Shown here piece after piece: positions 9,397-19,500 of a DNA stretch of 64,000 nt. Position 1 is the first letter of the stretch. Each line of letters starts with the position of its first letter. The notes beneath the pieces were generated by a model. That model had not been told where the DNA came from, made no database searches, and was given only the letters and a program-made list of their open reading frames with translations. The DNA comes from CASFRF01 sp031549345 (GTDB taxonomy: Bacteria > Verrucomicrobiota > Lentisphaeria > Victivallales > Victivallaceae): the NCBI GenBank assembly GCA_031549345.1, contig JAVBPY010000007.1, positions 21,299 to 85,298 on the forward strand, written 5' to 3'. A program made the position numbers and the translations under genes.

Positions 9397-9412
9397 AATT
9401 CACGCGTGAATT
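9397..9412. repeat. 16-bp perfect palindrome between ppiB and the lipoprotein gene
   Basis: AATTCACGCGTGAATT has perfect dyad symmetry. It sits 4 nt after the cyclophilin stop and 18 nt before the lipoprotein start, just ahead of its GGAGG. It could be a protein-binding site or a small mRNA stem; no T run follows, so it is not a terminator. Confidence 0.5.
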
Positions 9413-9430
9413 CTTGACAAGGAGGTTCCG

Positions 9431-11140
9431 ATGAAAACATGGTTGGCCGGAAGCTTTGCCGCTCTCTTTTTACTTGCCGGATGTGCCGTGGACCCGGCAG
9501 GGCAGCACGACCGCAGGGTCTTCGACGCCATTGCCGCCGAGCTGGAGCCCGGCGGGCCCATGTACCAGATTTCCGGGACGAAGTATCTCTTTGAGAGTCT
9601 TTCCCGTTTCCCGGATCGCCTCGGAACCCTCCTTCTTTCGCACGATCTTTCGCCGGAAAGACGCATCCAGGTGGCGGAAGGAATTAAAACAGGTACGGAA
9701 ATCATCCTCCAGTCGGGGCTTGCGGACCTGGAAGGCGCCGGATTCAGCGCGCGAATGGTCGAAGCGCCCAAGGGAGGCGCGGGACCGCTTTTCCGCGCCC
9801 GTACGATGTTCCTGAATGGAAAACCCGAAGCTCCGGGAGTTCTCTGGAACGTTCTCGCGGCGGAAAACCGGCCCCTCGCCGAGGATTTTGCGGCGTTGCC
9901 GGCCAATACGCTTGTCGCCTCTTCGGTGCGATTGCGCCTCAGTCCGCTCCTCTCCAGCCTCTATGCGCGTTCGGATGTCCAAAAAATGCTCAAGGAGGCG
10001 ACGACAGCGCCTGTTTGCGAACAAATCGGCGCGGGCATTGACGCACTGGACGGCGATTGGGTTTTCGCCCTTCTCGACCTCTCCACGGAGGAAAAGGGGA
10101 CTTCAGCAGGGATCATTATTCTTATTCCCGATACGAAGGGAGCGCTGGCCGCCATGCTGGAGCTTGGCGCCGGAGCCGCGCCGGGATTTCTCGCCCGCGT
10201 GGACAAAGGCCACTACCAACTCACGCTCCCGGATTCCATTCCGTTTGTTTCCAAGCCGGTTATTCTGAGCGGGGATGGACAAATCGCCCTCTACTCCAGC
10301 CAGGAAACACTCGATCACTTTGCCGCAAGCACGAAAAGCCTTGCCGACACGCCGGAGTTCCAGCGTCTCCTGAAATACGTCCGCCGGGAAGGAAATGGAT
10401 TTGCATACTGCTCGGCCAAAGCCACACCGTTCTTCCAAGAGCTTCTGCTGCACATCAACCCGGAAATGGCGGCGCCTTTCCCGCTCAGCGGAACGGATAT
10501 GCTGCGGATTTCCAGCACCCTCCCGAACGGGCTGCTGCTGGAAGAATGCTCCGGGCGGGAACCGCTGCAGGCATTCGCCCTGACGCTTATGGACTTCGCC
10601 CTTTTGTCCATCGATGAAATGATCGCCGAAAAAGTGGATACGGAAAATGCCGCCATCCGTGCCAAAGCCGACCAGGACGCCTGCGACGCCAACATCGCCG
10701 CCATCGCCAAAGCCCTCGTCCAATACATGACGAAGCACAACGGAAATTTCCCCAAGGAAAGCGATTTGGAGGGATTGCGCACGCTCGTACGCGAAAAATA
10801 CCTCGAACCGCGCCAGCTTCTCTGCCCGGCGGAAGACGGAACGCCGGCGGAAAATGCGGAAGGTCTTTCCTGGGAAAACGTGAGCTATCTTTATTTCGCC
10901 GGAACCTCGCCGCAGGGCGTTCCGACGCTCCCGCTTCTGCTGGAATCGCCCTACAACCACGATACGGTCAACGTCCTCCTCCTCAATGGGAAGGGGGAAA
11001 AAATTTCCCTCGCCGAAGACGAAGACCCCAATTTCCGAAAACTCGTCGCCCGGCTGCAATCGCGTTACCAGTATCCCGAAGCGGATTTCCAGCGTCTTTT
11101 TGAAGCGGCGGCCAAGCTCGACCGGCTTCTGGGAGAATGA
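9431..11140 (+). CDS. Lipoprotein of unknown function with pseudopilin-like C-terminal segment
   Basis: 569 aa. Lipoprotein signal MKTWLAGSFAALFLLAGC with Cys18 as the lipidated residue, so membrane-anchored and outside the cytoplasm. The central 380 residues resemble the DUF3352-like 'secreted substrate-like' proteins of PVC bacteria in pattern only; no catalytic motif is recognised. Around nt 10660-11030 the sequence DANIAAIAKALVQYMTKHNG followed by PLLLESPYNHDT resembles the globular part of type II pseudopilins, where short helices are followed by a stretch that reports a calculated interval. Good GGAGG at 9421. The stop overlaps birA as ATGA. Function unknown. Confidence 0.75.
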   Translation: MKTWLAGSFAALFLLAGCAVDPAGQHDRRVFDAIAAELEPGGPMYQISGTKYLFESLSRFPDRLGTLLLSHDLSPERRIQVAEGIKTGTEIILQSGLADLEGAGFSARMVEAPKGGAGPLFRARTMFLNGKPEAPGVLWNVLAAENRPLAEDFAALPANTLVASSVRLRLSPLLSSLYARSDVQKMLKEATTAPVCEQIGAGIDALDGDWVFALLDLSTEEKGTSAGIIILIPDTKGALAAMLELGAGAAPGFLARVDKGHYQLTLPDSIPFVSKPVILSGDGQIALYSSQETLDHFAASTKSLADTPEFQRLLKYVRREGNGFAYCSAKATPFFQELLLHINPEMAAPFPLSGTDMLRISSTLPNGLLLEECSGREPLQAFALTLMDFALLSIDEMIAEKVDTENAAIRAKADQDACDANIAAIAKALVQYMTKHNGNFPKESDLEGLRTLVREKYLEPRQLLCPAEDGTPAENAEGLSWENVSYLYFAGTSPQGVPTLPLLLESPYNHDTVNVLLLNGKGEKISLAEDEDPNFRKLVARLQSRYQYPEADFQRLFEAAAKLDRLLGE

Positions 11141-11907
11141 TGGCGCCTAAGATCACCCTCCTGGAACTGGAACGCATCGATTCAACCAACCGCTACGCGC
11201 GGGAACATTTCGACGAACTCGCCGACGGCACGCTCGTTTCCGCTTGGGAACAAACGGCGGGACGGGGGCGGCGGGAACGCGTCTGGCAATCCCCGCCGGG
11301 CGTGAACATCTATGCGTCGCTGGTGGTGAAAACCCCCGGCGACGCGGCGATGCTGGGGTATTTCGCGGGCCTTTCCGCGCTGGAAACACTCCGCCAAAGC
11401 TATCCAGAAGGAAACTTTTTCATCAAGTGGCCCAACGATGTGTACACCTCCGACTGCAAGATAGCGGGCGTCCTCTGTGAATCGGCGCGTCTGGAACGCG
11501 GGCGAATCACCGGCGCGGTTCTCGGGATCGGGATTAATGTAAACCTTTCTCCGGCCATTCTTGCGGAACTCGATCAACCCGCCGCCTCGCTTCTCAGCCT
11601 CTCCGGAATTGAATTTAATCGAAAAAAAGTTCTGAAAACACTGGAAAATTCGCTCTTTTCATACTATAGTGTATACGAGGAAAATTCGATGTCGCTTTTC
11701 CTTGAGTGGAGAAGAGCGAACCGCCTTCTCGGTGCGGAGCTCGAAGTCGAGTTCGGCGACGGCATGCGGCGACGGGGTGTTTTTGCGGAAATCGCGCCGG
11801 ACGGCGCTCTAATGCTGGATACGGGCAAGGAAATGCTCTGTTGTCGGTGCGGCGATGTACGGATCGACCGGAAGAGCATCCAAAATATTTTATTGAAAAA
11901 AACATAG
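11137..11907 (+). CDS. birA: Biotin--[carboxylase/decarboxylase] protein ligase
   Basis: 256 aa. Activates biotin to biotinyl-AMP and attaches it to the lysine of biotin-carrier domains. Motifs: GRGRRERVWQSPPGVNIYASL (biotin/ATP loop), KWPNDVYTSDCKIAGVL (catalytic Lys) and GIGINVN; the C-terminal SH3-like domain follows from about residue 205. There is no N-terminal winged helix, so it is the short class without repressor function. It lies immediately before the oad genes, whose alpha subunit carries a biotinyl lysine, an obvious substrate. The start overlaps the previous gene by 4 nt. The region around nt 11620-11690 is locally AT-rich but the frame is intact. Confidence 0.95.
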   Translation: MMAPKITLLELERIDSTNRYAREHFDELADGTLVSAWEQTAGRGRRERVWQSPPGVNIYASLVVKTPGDAAMLGYFAGLSALETLRQSYPEGNFFIKWPNDVYTSDCKIAGVLCESARLERGRITGAVLGIGINVNLSPAILAELDQPAASLLSLSGIEFNRKKVLKTLENSLFSYYSVYEENSMSLFLEWRRANRLLGAELEVEFGDGMRRRGVFAEIAPDGALMLDTGKEMLCCRCGDVRIDRKSIQNILLKKT

Positions 11908-11929
11908 ATTCAACGAAAGGGGATACGGA

Positions 11930-12181
11930 ATGGACGGAATGCAGTTGCTGGCGGATGGCTTTAAACTTATGATCCTGGGGATGGGGACGGTATTGTCCTT
12001 CCTAATCCTGATGATCTTTTCCATGAACCTCCTCGCCAAAGTGCTGAAGCCCTTCACACATCTCCTCGAGGCTCCCCCCGCGCCGCCGAAAAAGTCCGCG
12101 GCCTCCGCGGGGAACCAGGCCGATGCGGAGCTTGCCGCCGTGGCCGCCGCAGCGGTCGCTTTGTTCCGGGAAAAACAATAA
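11930..12181 (+). CDS. oadG: Sodium-pump decarboxylase gamma subunit
   Basis: 83 aa. One N-terminal transmembrane helix (GFKLMILGMGTVLSFLILMIF, residues about 10-32) followed by a short proline/alanine-rich cytoplasmic tail, the plan of the OadG family. The gamma subunit holds the membrane beta subunit and the soluble alpha subunit together. Ribosome site AAAGGGG 8-12 nt upstream. Its position directly before oadA and oadB supports the call; by sequence alone a protein this short would be ambiguous. Confidence 0.88.
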   Translation: MDGMQLLADGFKLMILGMGTVLSFLILMIFSMNLLAKVLKPFTHLLEAPPAPPKKSAASAGNQADAELAAVAAAAVALFREKQ

Positions 12182-12225
12182 GCATTTCTTTAATTATTTA
12201 CATATAAGTCAAGGAGTTTTTTGCG

Positions 12226-14058
12226 ATGAAAAAGATTCGATTCATGGACACCTCGTTCCGGGACGGTTTTCAATCCTGTGTCGGCGCACGGGTCAAGACC
12301 GACGATTTCCTTCCGGTGCTGGTGGCGGCGAAGGAAGCCGGAACAACGTACTTTGAAATCGGCGGCGGCGCACGCTTCCAGAGCCCTTACTTTTATTGCC
12401 AGGAGGACGCGTTTGAATCCATGGACCGCATCCGCGCGGCCCTGGGACCGGACGCGGAGCTCCAGACGCTTTCACGCGGGGCAAACGTGGTGGGCCTTGT
12501 TTCGCAATCGAGCGATATCATCGATCTCCATGCCAAGCTCTTCAAAAAGCACGGCGTCACCACCATCCGCAACTTCGACGCATTGAACGACGTGCGCAAC
12601 ATCGCCTTCTCCGGGCGCTGCATCCACAAGCATGGTCTTCGCCACCAGGTCTCCATCGCGATGATGGGCCTTCCGCCGGGATTGAACGAACCGTACGCGC
12701 ACACGCCGCAATTCTACGCCGACCGCCTCCGCGACATCCTCGACGACGGCGTTCCGTTCGACAGCGTGGTCTTCAAAGATGCCTCCGGCACCGCCACACC
12801 ACAGACAGTGTACGAAACAATCAAGCTGGCGCGCGCCCTCCTCGGCCCCGACCGGCAGATACAGTTCCACACCCACGAAACCGCCGGACAGGGTGTCGCC
12901 TGCAACTGGGCGGCCATCGAAGGCGGCGCGGATGTGATCGACCTGGCCATGGCTCCGCTCTCCGGCGGCACCTGCCAGGTGGACATCCTCGTGATGTGGC
13001 AGAAGATGCGCGGCACCGACTATACGCTGGACATCGATCCGGAAAAGTACCTCAAAGTGGAACAGCGTTTCGAGGATGCGTTGAAAAACTATTTCATGCC
13101 CCCCGAATCGATGGAAGTTACCCCCAAAATCATCTTCTCGCCGATGCCCGGCGGCGCGCTCACCGCGAACACGCAGATGATGCGCGACAACAATTGTCTG
13201 GACAAATACGGCGCCACCATCGCAGAAATGCGCGAAGTCGTCGCCAAGGGGGGCTATGGCACCTCCGTTACGCCGGTGTCGCAGTTCTACTTCCAGCAGG
13301 CATTCAACAACGTGATGTTCGGCAAATGGAAGAAGATCGCCGACGGGTACGGGAAAATGGTTCTCGGCTACTTCGGCAAAACACCGACGACACCGGACGC
13401 GGAAATCGTGCAGATCGCCGCCGAGCAGCTCAAGCTCCAGCCGACGACCGAAGACGTGCACGCCATCAACGACCGCAACGCCAAGCTCGGCATCCCCGCG
13501 CAGGTTGCGAAGCTGGAAGCGGCGGGCCTCCCTGTTACCGATGAAAACATTTTCATCGCCGCCGCCTGTGAAGACAAGGGTATCGAGTTCCTCAAGGGGA
13601 ACCGCCCCTTGGGTATCCGCTATAAGGAAGAAGAGAAGAAAGCCCCCGCACCGGCTGCGGCGAACGCGGTGGCGCGGGGTTTCACCGCCACGGTGGACGG
13701 CAAACAAGTATCGGTGGAACTGAACGCCGACGGGGACGCTTACGTCGCCAAAGTCGGCGGCAAGAGCTTCAACGTCAAGGTCGCCGAAGGGCTCGCCGCC
13801 GTGGCGCAGAGCGCCGCCGCCGGCGGCGAAGCGGGCTCCATCACGGAACTTAAATCGCCCCTGCCGGGGACGGTGGTGCGTCTGGAAGTCGCCGCGGGGG
13901 ACCGCGTGGAGGCCGGAGATGTCATACTGGTACTGGAAGCGATGAAAATGGAGTCGGAGATCAAAGCGGATAAAGCCGGCGTGATCGTATCCATCGAAGT
14001 CGCCAAAGCGCAGGTGGTCGCGGCGGGCGACGTGCTGGTGACCATCGAGGAGAAGTAA
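12226..14058 (+). CDS. oadA: Sodium-pump oxaloacetate decarboxylase alpha subunit (carboxyltransferase plus biotin carrier)
   Basis: 610 aa. Transfers the carboxyl group of a 2-oxo acid, most likely oxaloacetate, to biotin; the membrane partner then releases CO2 and exports sodium. Residues about 1-280 form the HMGL-like TIM barrel (FMDTSFRDGFQS, FKDASGTATP with the catalytic Lys, QFHTHETAGQGVA metal site). The PYC/OadA conserved domain follows, then an Ala/Pro linker and a biotinyl domain with EAMKMES; Lys574 is the predicted biotinylation site. The N-terminal motif differs from the usual TTLRDAHQSL form, so a related 2-oxo acid substrate cannot be excluded. Strong AAGGAG upstream. Followed by oadB after 3 nt. 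Confidence 0.92.
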   Translation: MKKIRFMDTSFRDGFQSCVGARVKTDDFLPVLVAAKEAGTTYFEIGGGARFQSPYFYCQEDAFESMDRIRAALGPDAELQTLSRGANVVGLVSQSSDIIDLHAKLFKKHGVTTIRNFDALNDVRNIAFSGRCIHKHGLRHQVSIAMMGLPPGLNEPYAHTPQFYADRLRDILDDGVPFDSVVFKDASGTATPQTVYETIKLARALLGPDRQIQFHTHETAGQGVACNWAAIEGGADVIDLAMAPLSGGTCQVDILVMWQKMRGTDYTLDIDPEKYLKVEQRFEDALKNYFMPPESMEVTPKIIFSPMPGGALTANTQMMRDNNCLDKYGATIAEMREVVAKGGYGTSVTPVSQFYFQQAFNNVMFGKWKKIADGYGKMVLGYFGKTPTTPDAEIVQIAAEQLKLQPTTEDVHAINDRNAKLGIPAQVAKLEAAGLPVTDENIFIAAACEDKGIEFLKGNRPLGIRYKEEEKKAPAPAAANAVARGFTATVDGKQVSVELNADGDAYVAKVGGKSFNVKVAEGLAAVAQSAAAGGEAGSITELKSPLPGTVVRLEVAAGDRVEAGDVILVLEAMKMESEIKADKAGVIVSIEVAKAQVVAAGDVLVTIEEK

Positions 14059-14061
14059 GCC

Positions 14062-15756
14062 ATGGGGAAGTTCATTCAAACACTGCTCCTTGCGGCGTTC
14101 TTCGTCCTTTCACTGGCCGTTTCGGTCCGGGCGGCCGACGGCGTTGCGCCGGAAGAACTGGCGCTCCGCAATCTGGGCGAAAGACTGAAAACAGTCGAAA
14201 ATTTCAAACAACTTGCGGTGCTCAGCACCGCGTGGGCCGATACCCAGGCGGGGGATAAGCCCCTTTTTCTGGTTACGCAACTGGACAATCGCGTTTTCCT
14301 GAGCTTTGTCGGCGAAAAACCGGCGACGGTCTTCTCGCTCTCCATGAAAGCGGGCGACAAGTTCGGCGCGGGACGGGAGATCATGATCCTCGTTCCGGAA
14401 GGACGCAGCAAAGCCAAAGTAACCCTCCCGATGGGGATGACCGTAACCGCGCTCGGTCCGGGCGTTGATGCCGCCGCGCGCCTGAAACCGGGAATGCTGA
14501 TCGCCGAGTTCGCCATGACGGTGGTTGCGCACGACTCCATGCCCACCGGGATGAGCACGGAAAAACCCCTCCCGGGCTATGGCGATGCGTTTAAGGACCT
14601 CTGGAAAAGCACAGGAATCTACGACATTTACCGGCAGACGACCAGCGACTTTTCCGCCACCTGGATGCTCGGCTTGGGCCGTGTCCTGATGATGCTTGTG
14701 GCGCTGATCCTCATTTACCTGGCCATTTTCAAGGAATTCGAACCGTTGCTCCTGCTCCCGATCGGCTTCGGCGCGCTTCTGGCGAACATCCCCCTGGCGG
14801 CCCTTTCCGGGCCGGACGGCTTGCAGGGGCTCATCTACGCGGTCGGTATTGAAAGCGGCGTTTTCCCGCTCCTCATCTTTATGGGTGTGGGTGCGATGAC
14901 CGACTTCGGCCCCCTCCTTGCGAATCCGCGCACGGCCCTCCTCGGCGGCGCGGCGCAGTTGGGTATTTTCACGGCTTTGATCGGCGCGCTGCTTTTGACC
15001 AAGTATGTGCCGGGGATCGAATTCGGCCTCAAGGAAGCGGCGAGCATCGGAATCATCGGCGGGGCCGACGGTCCGACGTCGATCTATCTGACCAGCAAGC
15101 TTTCGCCCAAGCTCCTCGGCGCGGTGGCCGTGGCGGCATACAGCTACATGGCGCTGGTGCCGATCATCCAGCCGCCGATCATGAAGCTTTGCACCTCCAA
15201 GAAAGACCGCTTGATCCGCATGTCGCAACTGCGCCATGTTTCCAAGCTCGAAAAAGTGTGTTTTCCGCTCCTGATCACCCTTCTTTGCGCGTTCCTCCTC
15301 CCGGATGCGGCGCCCCTGATCGGAATGCTGATGTTCGGCAATTTGATGCGCGAGTGCGGCGTGGTCGAGCGTTTGAATCAGACGGCGCAGAATGCGTTGA
15401 TCAACATTGTAACCATCTTTCTCGGCCTTGCGGTCGGTTCGAAGCTGGGAGCGGATCAGTTCCTCTCGCTCCAAACGCTTGGAATCCTGCTCCTCGGCGC
15501 GATCGCGTTCGCGATCGGAACGGCGGGTGGCGTGCTTTTCGCCAAGGTCATGAATGTGTTCAGTAAAAACAAGATCAATCCTTTGATCGGCTCGGCGGGC
15601 GTTTCCGCCGTTCCGATGGCGGCGCGTGTATCGAACAAGGTCGGCTTGGAATACGATCCGAGCAACTTCCTTCTGATGCATGCCATGGGCCCGAACGTCG
15701 CGGGGGTCATCGGTTCCGCCGTGGCCGCGGGCGTTCTCCTGAATATGCTCAAGTAA
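14062..15756 (+). CDS. oadB: Sodium-pump decarboxylase beta subunit with N-terminal extension
   Basis: 564 aa, against about 380-440 in classic OadB/GcdB. The membrane protein couples decarboxylation of carboxybiotin to sodium export. The C-terminal part (from about residue 200) holds the many transmembrane helices and the signature IIGGADGPTSIYL, whose Asp is essential for sodium transport, plus FGNLMRECGVVERL. The first about 190 residues are extra: a signal-like segment (LLLAAFFVLSLAVSVRA) and a soluble domain predicted on the outer face. Similar extensions occur in some PVC and anaerobe OadB proteins by my recollection; no function is known to me. The gene ends at a strong terminator. Confidence 0.92.
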   Translation: MGKFIQTLLLAAFFVLSLAVSVRAADGVAPEELALRNLGERLKTVENFKQLAVLSTAWADTQAGDKPLFLVTQLDNRVFLSFVGEKPATVFSLSMKAGDKFGAGREIMILVPEGRSKAKVTLPMGMTVTALGPGVDAAARLKPGMLIAEFAMTVVAHDSMPTGMSTEKPLPGYGDAFKDLWKSTGIYDIYRQTTSDFSATWMLGLGRVLMMLVALILIYLAIFKEFEPLLLLPIGFGALLANIPLAALSGPDGLQGLIYAVGIESGVFPLLIFMGVGAMTDFGPLLANPRTALLGGAAQLGIFTALIGALLLTKYVPGIEFGLKEAASIGIIGGADGPTSIYLTSKLSPKLLGAVAVAAYSYMALVPIIQPPIMKLCTSKKDRLIRMSQLRHVSKLEKVCFPLLITLLCAFLLPDAAPLIGMLMFGNLMRECGVVERLNQTAQNALINIVTIFLGLAVGSKLGADQFLSLQTLGILLLGAIAFAIGTAGGVLFAKVMNVFSKNKINPLIGSAGVSAVPMAARVSNKVGLEYDPSNFLLMHAMGPNVAGVIGSAVAAGVLLNMLK

Positions 15757-15768
15757 GAAAATACGACG

Positions 15769-15809
15769 AAGGGCCATTGCGCGGAACATCTGCGCAATGG
15801 CCCTTTTTA
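15769..15809 (+). terminator. Intrinsic terminator of the topA-oad operon
   Basis: A perfect 14-bp stem (15769-15782 with 15792-15805), 9-nt loop, then TTTTT on the plus strand. It also lies 18 nt past the stop of the convergent upp gene, where the minus-strand T run is weak. Confidence 0.9.
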
Positions 15810-15826
15810 TTCCGACGCCCGTTGTT

Positions 15827-16459
15827 TCACCGTGTGCCGAACAAGCGGTCCCCGGCGTCGCCGAGTCCGGGCAGGATGTAACCTTTTTCATCCAGCGCCT
15901 CATCGAGGGAACCGAGATAGATTTGCACGTCCGGATGCGCATCGCAGAGTGTTTTTACGCCTTCCGGCGCGCCAACGATATTGAGAATGCTTATGCGTGT
16001 GGCGCCATGTTTTTTCAGGCAGTCAATCGCCGCCGACGCACTGCCGCCGGTGGCAAGCATCGGATCAAGGACGAAAACATCGCAGTCGGCAATATCCTTC
16101 GGCAGCTTGCGGTAATACTCCACCGGCATAAGCGTTTCGTGCACGCGGTAAAGCCCGATATGGCCGACGCGTGCGGCCGGAAAAAGATCAAGCATGGCAT
16201 CCACCATCCCCAAACCGGCACGCAGGACAGGAGCAATACAGACGGGATTGGCGAGAAAGCACCCGGTTGTCTCCTGAAGCGGAGTACGTATGACCCGTTC
16301 TTCCGTCCCCAGATTTCGCGCCGCTTCGTAGCCGATAAGCAAGGTGATTTCGTGAATGAGCCGGCGAAAATCCCGGGTATTTGTTTCGCTGCTGCGCAGC
16401 ATGGAAATCTTGTGATGAATCAAAGCGTGGCGGACGATGTGAAGATTGGTGTATTGCAT
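15827..16459 (-). CDS. upp: Uracil phosphoribosyltransferase
   Basis: 210 aa, the normal family length. Converts uracil and PRPP to UMP in pyrimidine salvage. The PRPP-binding loop DPMLATGGSASAAID and the uracil-binding YILPGLGDAGDRLFG end are both present, as is PVCIAPVLRAGLGM. The start at 16459 (MQYTNLHIV) is preferred over the in-frame ATG 54 nt upstream because AAAGGA lies 8 nt before it and it matches the family N-terminus. It follows the DUF4132 gene by 50 nt on the same strand and may be read through from it. Confidence 0.96.
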   Translation of the reverse strand: MQYTNLHIVRHALIHHKISMLRSSETNTRDFRRLIHEITLLIGYEAARNLGTEERVIRTPLQETTGCFLANPVCIAPVLRAGLGMVDAMLDLFPAARVGHIGLYRVHETLMPVEYYRKLPKDIADCDVFVLDPMLATGGSASAAIDCLKKHGATRISILNIVGAPEGVKTLCDAHPDVQIYLGSLDEALDEKGYILPGLGDAGDRLFGTR

Positions 16460-16509
16460 AGCTAATCCTTTTGTGGAGTACAAGTTGTATTGATTGCTGG
16501 GGGCCGGAA

Positions 16510-19500
16510 TCACTCCCGGATTTGATTGAGGATGTTCGGGTCCTTAATTTTAGCATCCTCGCTCAAAAATAAAATTTTTGTGACAATCTCGGCGGTTTTC
16601 GGGTCCTCGTCCACAAAGGGAAGGAATACACGGCCACGCTGCGCCGAATGCACTGCAAGAATGTGAATCATTCCCTGCGCCGCCTTGTGGCAGACGCCGC
16701 TGCCGAGGTGCACCGTGTAATCGCCGTACGACCCTGCGATAAACGCATGGCTTCCGTCCAGGCGCACATTTTCCAGCTTGAACAAAGGAAGCATGGCGGC
16801 AATCAGCGCGGCGCGCATTTCCAGCGTCGAGTGGCTCGCTTCGGGATCGACTCCGCCCGCGTGGGCGACGCTGACCACAAGATCCGCGTCGCGCATCGCC
16901 TCCGAGAACAGCCGGGGCGGAACTTCGGAAAGGGGCACGGCCTTTTCGGTGCGGCGGTTCAGGAACAAGATCCCTTCCAGCGCGGGCGGTTCCACTTCCG
17001 ACGGGGCGAGGAAATCCACCTCCACCGTCATCCGGGCAATCAGGTTTTCACGATGGAACACCTTCTGCAACCCCGCGTACGTTACGGGCATCCAACCGCG
17101 CGCGCGGAGCATCGCCGCCGCTTTGCGCGGCTGAATCTGCTGCCCCGCGTAGCGCGTCGAAACGAAACCGTCGAGCTTTTCGTCGTCGTTCGGGACATAG
17201 AGCTCGCGGAACACCTGTTTGAACGGCTGCGCGAGTTTTTCGCCGATCAAAAGTTGCTGAAACTCCGCCCAACGTCCGGAATGCAACAAATCGAGCGGAT
17301 GGGCGATGGTCAGTGTTTTAATCCCCCTGGGCATATTCTTCAGGAAAAAGATATTCTCGCCGTCATTCCAGAGGAGCGCGTTCGCCAGAGGCCCCAGGAC
17401 AGGGTTCCGGGCGATGGCGCGCACCTCCCCCACCTGGAAAACATCGCCGCGTTCCATGGCGTTCTCCAACGTTCGTTTGGCGCGGCGATGCTGCTCGCGC
17501 AAATCACGCACCGCATGTTGCAATTCTTTGACGTAGGCGTTGTCCTTCAGCGCGGCGGGCACGGCCTTCAGTGCCTTGCCCCCTTTGTCGGTATGAATGG
17601 AGGGCGCGCCCATTTCGTCAATCTGTAAATGCAGCATAACCTGGCCGGTTTGGCGCGGCACAAAGAGTGGGGCGAGCTCTTTAATCTTTTCGTCCTCCAT
17701 CGTCCAGAGGAAGCGGGTTACGTCGTCGAATCCGGCGGTGCGCGCAAGGTTGGCGATTGCCGTTTCAACGGCGAGCTTTTCCGTGGCCTGCCGCTGCGCG
17801 CCGAACTGTCTGGATTCTTTGGCAAATTTCTGCAACCTCTCGTACCGGCGACGGAAATCCACGCCGGGGAGGATGCCGTAGGCCATGACCATTTCCTTGT
17901 TGCGCTTGGAATCCATATTCGATTCGATGTCTTCACACTTAAGCTTGCCGAGCGCCGCGTCGGAGAATATCTGCGAGCGGCGGTGGTGGGCGGCTCCTGC
18001 GATGTATTTTGCCGCGTCGTACAAACGTTGGAACATCGCCTCCCCCACCGCGTTGTGGGCGAAGCGGAACCATTCGATATCGAACGCACCGTCGTTGAAC
18101 TCCCGCGGGGCAACCTTGGTCCAGCGGGCGATGGCGGTTTCTTTTTCCTCGTCGAACGATTCACTGACGTGGGCGTGAAAATACCACCCCGCCGCCGGAA
18201 GATCCGGCGCGTTCAGGGCCTCGCCGACAATGCCGAGCCACGCGGGGCTGTACATCGCAGCCTCGATCAGTCGCTGTTCCGGGATCGGATTCTTCTGCAA
18301 AAGCGCCGCGAGCGTCTCCCCGGTTTCGCCGGGGAGCGGACGCACCACTTTCAGGAGGTGCGACAGAACTGTGTATTTCCCTGTTCCATAGAGGCTGCCG
18401 CGCACCAAAGGTTCTTTGCCGATCCGCGCGAGAATGCGCACAAAATACGCGCAGCCCGGCACATAATGGAGCGTCGAGGCGTATTCGCTTGCATCGACCG
18501 GGAGTTCCAAACGATCATCCAGCTCGGTATCCACAACCCGTTCCAAGGCGCGTAGGAGGAGTGGATGCCGGCGGAATTCGTCGCGCCGAAAAAGAGTGCT
18601 GTGCTCGAAAACAAAACGGTACAACTCCTTTTCGCCGATAAACCCCGCGGCACAAGCCTCCAGATAGGCCGGAAGCATGCGATCCTGCAACACGCGGTAA
18701 CTCCGGCGGCCATACCAATAGGCGTGCAACTTGAACGCATCCGGCGAAAACGGTATTTTCGCCAAAAGATTGAACCAGAATAACACGCCGTTGTCGTACC
18801 ACGACCACGTGCACCAATTCTGTTTTGTAAAAAGCCAGCTGAAGTACCACGGCGTACGCCGGGCGATCGCCGCAAGGTGGGTGACCAGCGTCTCTGCGGA
18901 CGTCCCCTCCCCGGCCTGCATAAATAGGATCATCGCAATATGCACCGGCCAGCGCGGCGGCGTTTCGGTGGTGTTTTTAAGCTGTGTGCCATAGAAAACA
19001 CCCAGCGCCAGTGGAACATGGTTGTCCTCGCGGTAAACGGAGTGCATCAAAGCCAAGGCCGCGAGGACGGTTTCCGGCGCTTCGTTGCGGGACGCGAAAA
19101 AACCACGCCAGACTTCGGCTAAGGGAAACATATCGAATGTTTCCAACCCATCGTTTTTATAGGATGTTTGTACATCCAATCCCCAATATTTTTCCGTTGG
19201 TCCGAAATTCCCCAGGACGACGCGCGCCTGCGAACCGTCGTACCGAGCCTGGAGGTACTCAAACTCGCGCTGTTCCTCCACCAGACAATCGAGGTCATGG
19301 ATCAGTTGCTTCGCCGCAGCGAAATGCGATTTCATCCAGAAACGCGGATGGTTGGCGCGCCCGGATTTCGGCAGCTCCCAGCGGAGGCGCAGCCGGGGAG
19401 TGTAGAGGCCGAACCCATTCCCACGGTTCCAACGCGCCTTGTGCCGCCGCTTGCGTTTGAATTCCCCGAGCGCGACCTCTTTCCCGGAATCATGGAGATG

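Noticed and set aside
12472..14079. Minus-strand 535-aa reading frame
   Set aside because: Shadow of oadA; composition typical of antisense frames (His/Val/Asp/Arg-rich, no domains).
14110..15942. Minus-strand 610-aa reading frame
   Set aside because: Shadow of oadB and crosses the operon terminator.
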